Shown: positions 59,544 through 64,000 of the stretch, piece after piece | Position numbering within the stretch: position 1 is the stretch's first letter | Layout of the letters: each line of letters opens with the position of its first letter | NCBI GenBank assembly: GCA_002293185.1 | Contig: DBCS01000008.1 | Location: forward strand, 124,001 to 188,000 | From: Flavobacteriales bacterium UBA952 | Lineage (GTDB): Bacteria > Bacteroidota > Bacteroidia > Flavobacteriales_D > Crocinitomicaceae | Direction: 5' to 3' | DNA: 64,000 nt | Position numbers and translations under genes: made by a program | Notes under the pieces: model-generated | What the model saw: only the letters and a program-made list of their open reading frames with translations | Told to the model about the DNA's origin: nothing | The model's database searches: none

Positions 59544-60581
59544 TTATTCAGGCAAGCTGTCGAGCATTTTTTGAAGCTTGTCTTCGTTTTTCTTGGAGAG
59601 TTGCATACCTTTTGTTTTGCCACCAATTAAGGATAGGTGTACATAACGTTCGGGGTGCGCTTCTAGGTCGGTCACTAAATTTTGGAGGTCGTTGTTGGTT
59701 GCCACGAGTTCTGCGTAGAGTTTGTCGTCGTGAATGAGTTTGCCCAAAGTTCCCTGACCTTTTTCTACTTCTGTCAGCACCATATTGAATTTCTTGAGTG
59801 TGGTTTGCGCCTCGAGAATGGTTCCTTTGAAGTCGGCAGTAACGAGCTCATCAGTGATTTTGCGCGTATTGCCAATTATGCCCGTGATTTGGTCGTTGCT
59901 TTTGCGCAAATTGAGCGTAATAGCCTCTACATGATCCATGATTTTGGAAAATTGAGTGCGTTCTGCAGCTACAAAACCTTGAAGTTCATCGGCTACATTT
60001 CCAAGTTTTTTAATGGTGAGTTTGACTTGTTTGAGGCTTCCTTCTAGTTCAGAAGTAGCGGTGGTATCCCAAAAAGAAGTTAAGGAGCCAACCATTTTGT
60101 CTACGGATAACATCATGGTTTGTAATTTTTGAGAGATGGGATCTGCATATGCTTTTACTTGCGTCACCATATCAACAGATACATGTCCAGGGATGGTGGC
60201 ACCTGCCTTATAAAAAGATCCGTTTCCGGCTGGGGGTAATTGAACAATAAGTGCTTTGGTAAAGAAATCTAGAGAGCCAATTTCTACTGTGGTTCCTTTT
60301 GGAAGACGGATATCTGAATTGTGGATATTGAAGGTCATTTTTACTTTGTGTAGAGAATCACCTTCTGGATTAGATTTAATGCTGAGCACTTTACCGATTT
60401 CTACGCCGTCAAGCGTTACATTAGAAGAGACCATTAATTGGCCAGAATTGGCAAAGTATGCGGTGTAAACGTCGTCTCCACCAAAAAAACTATTGCCTTT
60501 CAGAAAGTTGATTCCGGCAATGAGTACCACAATGGCCATGAGCGCAATGAGCGCGGCTTTAATTTCTTTAGAGAATTTCAA
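59544..60581 (-). CDS. MlaD/MCE-domain lipid-transport protein
   Basis: This 345-aa protein has one N-terminal membrane helix (residues 8-28), an MCE domain (YTAYFANSGQLMVSSNVTLDGVEIGKVLSI onward) and a long C-terminal coiled-coil region (about 160-330). MlaD-like proteins form hexameric periplasmic rings that carry phospholipids between the membranes. The matching MlaE permease and MlaF ATPase genes are not in the window. It begins 1 bp after the amidase stop. Confidence 0.9.
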   Translation of the reverse strand: MKFSKEIKAALIALMAIVVLIAGINFLKGNSFFGGDDVYTAYFANSGQLMVSSNVTLDGVEIGKVLSIKSNPEGDSLHKVKMTFNIHNSDIRLPKGTTVEIGSLDFFTKALIVQLPPAGNGSFYKAGATIPGHVSVDMVTQVKAYADPISQKLQTMMLSVDKMVGSLTSFWDTTATSELEGSLKQVKLTIKKLGNVADELQGFVAAERTQFSKIMDHVEAITLNLRKSNDQITGIIGNTRKITDELVTADFKGTILEAQTTLKKFNMVLTEVEKGQGTLGKLIHDDKLYAELVATNNDLQNLVTDLEAHPERYVHLSLIGGKTKGMQLSKKNEDKLQKMLDSLPE

Positions 60582-60582
60582 G

Positions 60583-61749
60583 CTAGTTTTTTTCTGCTAA
60601 TTTAAGGGCTTTTTCTATACTGATGCGCTCCCCGTCGAGGAAAGCTACCACAAATGCATTAGAATAGCCCATCTTAGTGAGTTCGTCCTTATAGTTTTTT
60701 GCTCCTTCTAAGTTATTTGGAAAATATCCAGCGCAATATTTGTACAAGGAATTATCCTGGTATTCAAATATCTCTAAACCCTTAAAATGGCTTGATTTGG
60801 TGGAGATGGCTTTGCTAGCGGTTTCAATTTGGACTTTAAAGATCAAGCCTTGTTCTTTGACCGTTTCCGGGGGTTGCGCACTATTGTTTAGAACGGGCGC
60901 AGGTTCTATATTATTTTGAACGGTGGTTCCGCCTACGACTGTTTTACCTTCTGTTGCATTTTTATAATTTACAAAGGCATCAAACATGGATTGGGCCATT
61001 TTTTGTTGCCCCTCAGCAGACCCAATCAATTTTTCTTCGGTTGGGTTGGGTAAGAATGCGGTTTCAATTAGTACGCTGGGCATGGTGGTTTTATACAGCA
61101 CTAAAAATCCGGCTTGTTTGACGCCGCGGTCATAACGTCCAATGCGCTTGAATTCTTTTTGGATCATTTCAGCAAATAAGATGGACTGTCGGTGGAAAAC
61201 CGCCAACTGAAATTGCAGGGCTATAATACCGTCTGGTGTGAGGTCATAGGAGCGGTATTTTGCTCCTTTGTCGTCTTCGAGCGCGATACTCGCATTTTCT
61301 CTTTCGGCTACTTTTTGTTGGGCGTCGGTACGGTGCAATCCTAAAACATATGTTTCGGAACCATAGGCAGTGGTGCTCCCGGCATTGGCATGGATACAAA
61401 TAAAAAGGTCGGCGTTGTTGCGATTGGCAATGTTGGCACGTTCTGCAAGCTCAACAAAAACATCAGTAGAGCGCGTATAGATAATTTTGATGTCGGGATA
61501 GCGCTCTTTGATAAGGGCTCCTAGTTTGAGGGCCATTGCCAAACAAACCTCTTTTTCGTTGTTGTTTGCACCGTGGCAACCCGGATCGTGACCGCCGTGG
61601 CCAGCGTCAATGACGACTGTTTTAATCTTGCTGCTTTGCGCCCAACTTACTGTATTTGAAAATAAAACGATTACGGCCAATAAAATGACACGACACGCGT
61701 TTTTTTGCAAGCCATTGAAAATTGGTAGCTTTGTACGTTTTATCTGCAT
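60583..61749 (-). CDS. N-acetylmuramoyl-L-alanine amidase with SPOR-like C-terminus
   Basis: This 388-aa exported protein has a signal peptide ending SWAQ. The zinc amidase_3 domain shows VIDAGHGGHDPGC (His), NNEKEVCLAMALKLG (Glu), ICIHANA (His) and LIETAFLPN (catalytic Glu). The C-terminal about 80 residues (FKVQIETASKAI to AFVVAFLDGERI) resemble a SPOR peptidoglycan-binding domain. It cuts stem peptides from peptidoglycan during division. TAGATTTG lies 4 nt before the ATG. Confidence 0.92.
   Translation of the reverse strand: MQIKRTKLPIFNGLQKNACRVILLAVIVLFSNTVSWAQSSKIKTVVIDAGHGGHDPGCHGANNNEKEVCLAMALKLGALIKERYPDIKIIYTRSTDVFVELAERANIANRNNADLFICIHANAGSTTAYGSETYVLGLHRTDAQQKVAERENASIALEDDKGAKYRSYDLTPDGIIALQFQLAVFHRQSILFAEMIQKEFKRIGRYDRGVKQAGFLVLYKTTMPSVLIETAFLPNPTEEKLIGSAEGQQKMAQSMFDAFVNYKNATEGKTVVGGTTVQNNIEPAPVLNNSAQPPETVKEQGLIFKVQIETASKAISTKSSHFKGLEIFEYQDNSLYKYCAGYFPNNLEGAKNYKDELTKMGYSNAFVVAFLDGERISIEKALKLAEKN
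61704..61733 (+). promoter_or_regulatory. Promoter for lptD, inside the amidase gene
   Basis: TTTG (61704-61707), an 18-nt spacer and TAGCTTTG (61726-61733). This is one of the two best matches to the Bacteroidota -33/-7 promoter here. It overlaps the 5' coding end of the divergent amidase gene, 38 nt before the lptD start. Confidence 0.65.
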
Positions 61750-61753
61750 AATA

Positions 61754-61761
61754 CAAATCTA
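61754..61761 (-). promoter_or_regulatory. -7 element TAGATTTG for the amidase gene
   Basis: On minus: TAGATTTG, TATT, ATG (61749). It is divergent from the lptD promoter, within 22 bp of intergenic DNA. Confidence 0.5.
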
Positions 61762-61771
61762 ATTAAGCATC

Positions 61772-64000
61772 TTGAACCAGCGCCAGCGCTTTTTACAACT
61801 TTTCTTCGCCACATTGTTAATAATGTGTACAAAGACAATCGTTACAGCTCAGGATACCCTTTACGTGAATGGGGAGACCCTCAATGAGGTAGTTACCTAT
61901 AAAGCCTCGCAAAAAATCATACACGATGTCAAATTGCGAAGAATATATCTTTACGGCAATGCAGAGGTACAAAGTGAGGGTTTCTCGATTAAGGCAGGTT
62001 ATATTCTCATCGATATCGATTCCAACCAAGTTGAGGCGAGTTATCGGTTGGATAGCTTAGGTAAGAAAATAGAGTTCCCGGAACTCACTGAAGGCACAGA
62101 AACGATCCGCTGCGAGACCATCAAGATGAACTACAAAACGCAAAAAGCGTACATCAAAGCGCTCGCTATTAAACAAGATGAATTTTATTTCAAAATGGGA
62201 ACCGCAAAGCGCCAAGCCAATGAGGAACTACATTTGCGCCAGGGTATTCTTACCACTTGTAATCTAGAAGAACCGCACTATCATTTTCAATTGAGTAAAG
62301 GTGTGTTGGTTCCTGAACAGCGCATCGTTACTGGCCCTATGAATTTATGGGTTTCGGGCATTCCAACTCCGCTCGGGCTGCCTTTTGCATTTATTCCAAC
62401 GAACCAAAAAGAACGTACTTCTGGTTTGTTGTTCCCTGAATTTATTCCGCTTTCGGCCTTCGGTTTTGGATTTCAGAATTTGGGTTGGTATTTTCCTATC
62501 AATGAGCGTTTTCAAACCTCTGTATATGCCAACTTGTATAGCCGTGGCTCATGGGGTTTGCGCAACGACCTCGATTACGCCAAACGCTATGGCTATACCG
62601 GTAGGCTCTCGTTGGGTTTCCAGCAGTTCAATAGTGGTTTTCCAATGAATGATAAACGAAATAAAGTAAGTGTGTCTTGGAGCCATCGTAAGGCGCCAAA
62701 ATCCAATCCTTTCTGGGATTTTTCTTCGAGTGTCAATTTTATCTCCGACAACCAATCTAAAAACTCACTAGATCCTATTAACCCAGAATATTTTTCAAAC
62801 TCCTTCAATTCCGACATCAACTTAGCACGAAATTTCCCCGGAAAGCCAATCAATACGGGCTTAAAAATGTCTTTGCGCCAAAATTCTCTTGCTCAAAATA
62901 TTTCCTTAATGAGTCCGGTGCTCAATGTGAATGTAACGCGTGTTTTTCCGTTCAAAGACGTTTTTGAAACTGCTGATAAGAACTGGAAAAAAACAATCCA
63001 GCGCATCGGATTTACCTACAATTTGGAGGGTCAGAACCGATCACAGTTTCAAGACAACTTGCTGAGTAATGGTGATTTCGCAGCAATTAGCCAACAATTC
63101 ATGAATGGTATTAGTCAAGGTTTGAGCATACAAACCAATACTGGTTTATTCAAAAATGCGGTGAAGATCAATCCGAGCCTCAATTATGGCAACAAAATCA
63201 ATTTTCAGCAAATCATAAAGTCCTATGACCCTATTTCGAATCAAACACAAATAGACACCCTACGCCAAATGGCCATGCGTCATGAACTCAACTTTAGCCT
63301 CACAGCAACAACTGTTTTATATGGTTATTACCGTTTTGTGGGCCCCAAACAAGCGCGTTTGCGCCATTTGATGACGCCAAATATCGGTTACCGCTATACT
63401 CCGGGTTGGAACCCACTTGTTACGGCTAACGCAGGCCCAAATCAGGCAGCAATTTCTTACTCATCTTTTGAGCGCAGTATTTATCAGGTTGGCTCTGTTC
63501 GAGAGGCTTCGCTGCTTACATTTGGCATTAATAATACCGCTGAGCTCAAGTTGAAATCAGATCAAGATACGCTAACTGGGTACAAAAAAATCCGTCTGAT
63601 TGATCAGTTTTCAGTGACGGGATTTTATGACTTCACCAAAGATAGCATGCAGCTTTCAGATTTGGCATTGAACTTGCGCATAAGCCCGGCCAACTGGATC
63701 AACTTTGTGTCAAATGCACAGTGGAGCCCATATGCTTGGAATCAATTAGGATCAACCACGGGCGAATACGCTTGGCAAAATGCGCAACAATTGGGCAGAC
63801 TTACCACTACTAATCTTACAACCACTATTGTGGTCGCACCAAAGAAAGACCGTAAAAAAATTCAAAATCACAGTACCCTTTTTAACGAACAAGATTGGAA
63901 TGCCGACTTCAATTATTATGCGCTGCATCCGGAGCGTGCAGTCTATTACGATATTCCATGGAAAATGAATTTGTCCCATGTTTATGGCATTCGAGCCAAT
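61772..64000 (+). CDS. lptD: LPS-assembly outer-membrane protein LptD-like, 3'-truncated
   Basis: An open frame runs from a TTG at 61772 to the window end (743 codons, no stop). It starts with a signal peptide (MNQRQRFLQLFFATLLIMCTK..VTAQ) and an LptA/OstA-like periplasmic domain (HDVKLRRIYLYGNAEVQSEGFSIKAGYILIDID). GILTTCNLEEPHYHFQ follows, then a long barrel with GIPTPLGLPFAFIP. This is the Bacteroidota form of LptD, which inserts LPS in the outer leaflet with LptE. The frame has a stop three codons before the TTG and a later ATG at 61823 would cut into the signal peptide, so TTG is preferred. Confidence 0.88.
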   Translation, partial: MNQRQRFLQLFFATLLIMCTKTIVTAQDTLYVNGETLNEVVTYKASQKIIHDVKLRRIYLYGNAEVQSEGFSIKAGYILIDIDSNQVEASYRLDSLGKKIEFPELTEGTETIRCETIKMNYKTQKAYIKALAIKQDEFYFKMGTAKRQANEELHLRQGILTTCNLEEPHYHFQLSKGVLVPEQRIVTGPMNLWVSGIPTPLGLPFAFIPTNQKERTSGLLFPEFIPLSAFGFGFQNLGWYFPINERFQTSVYANLYSRGSWGLRNDLDYAKRYGYTGRLSLGFQQFNSGFPMNDKRNKVSVSWSHRKAPKSNPFWDFSSSVNFISDNQSKNSLDPINPEYFSNSFNSDINLARNFPGKPINTGLKMSLRQNSLAQNISLMSPVLNVNVTRVFPFKDVFETADKNWKKTIQRIGFTYNLEGQNRSQFQDNLLSNGDFAAISQQFMNGISQGLSIQTNTGLFKNAVKINPSLNYGNKINFQQIIKSYDPISNQTQIDTLRQMAMRHELNFSLTATTVLYGYYRFVGPKQARLRHLMTPNIGYRYTPGWNPLVTANAGPNQAAISYSSFERSIYQVGSVREASLLTFGINNTAELKLKSDQDTLTGYKKIRLIDQFSVTGFYDFTKDSMQLSDLALNLRISPANWINFVSNAQWSPYAWNQLGSTTGEYAWQNAQQLGRLTTTNLTTTIVVAPKKDRKKIQNHSTLFNEQDWNADFNYYALHPERAVYYDIPWKMNLSHVYGIRAN

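Noticed and set aside
1..64000. CRISPR arrays, insertion sequences, tRNA or rRNA genes
   Set aside because: No regularly spaced direct repeats, transposase or integrase motifs, or recognisable RNA genes were seen by reading; a tRNAscan-SE and Infernal run would be decisive.

Overview
The window looks like a chromosomal segment of a Bacteroidota bacterium, most likely in or near the Flavobacteriales. The evidence is a type IX secretion (T9SS) C-terminal sorting domain, a GldH gliding-motility lipoprotein, TonB-dependent receptor architectures, RecF followed by a DUF721/DciA-like protein, BshB1 of bacillithiol synthesis, a Bacteroidota-type LptD, and promoters of the TAnnTTTG (-7) type with almost no Shine-Dalgarno sequences. 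Coding density is very high, with about 60 genes and no gene-free stretch over 300 bases. I saw no transposase, integrase, CRISPR array, rRNA or tRNA. Both ends are cut inside genes.

Layout. 1-4.9 kb: end of a WecA/TagO-like sugar-phosphate transferase, two outer-membrane barrel proteins, a T9SS-secreted FISUMP protein and Kdo transferase (envelope genes). 4.9-9.9 kb: a long PurF paralogue, then a Cys-rich metal-type triad (HYC_CC_PP-like protein, CCNLSESF-type TonB receptor, secreted HMA protein). 9.9-19.1 kb: DUF3078 and DUF3089 proteins, gcvP-bshB1, an S9 peptidase and a DMT transporter. 19.1-25.5 kb: recF-dciA-like, pruA, small envelope proteins, coaE, a methyltransferase and a ZIP transporter. 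25.5-34.6 kb: DUF3127, flavin reductase, a MORN-type repeat protein, fabD, a barrel-less TonB-receptor-like protein, truA, a TPR/PD40 protein, a phosphodiester-glycosidase lipoprotein and two small-molecule enzymes. 34.7-43.3 kb: mtnA, metK and a tightly packed minus-strand run mbnP-like, di-haem peroxidase (mbnH-like), a 471-aa nucleotidylyltransferase-like protein, a WYL regulator, enoyl-CoA hydratase and 3-hydroxyacyl-CoA dehydrogenase. 43.3-53.2 kb: an AddA-like helicase-nuclease, a CTP-synthase-related amidotransferase-like protein, and the radA-rsmI-holB-ricT-gldH group. 53.3-57.0 kb: deoC with a full and a half-length aldehyde dehydrogenase. 57.0-64 kb: amidase, MlaD, two Fe-S redox proteins and a hypothetical protein on minus, divergent from a truncated lptD.

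Most genes are housekeeping or envelope functions. The less ordinary signals are: (i) a recurring TAnnTTTG-N3-5-start-codon arrangement at more than ten genes, implying leaderless or nearly leaderless mRNAs; (ii) the MbnP/MbnH-like pair heading a six-gene run that also holds an unassigned nucleotidylyltransferase-like protein; (iii) a split ALDH16-like gene pair behind deoC; (iv) an amidotransferase-like protein whose His/Glu catalytic pair is Cys/Gln; (v) a TonB-receptor-like protein with a plug but no barrel; (vi) the metal-type Cys-rich triad. None is proven to be a new system from sequence alone.
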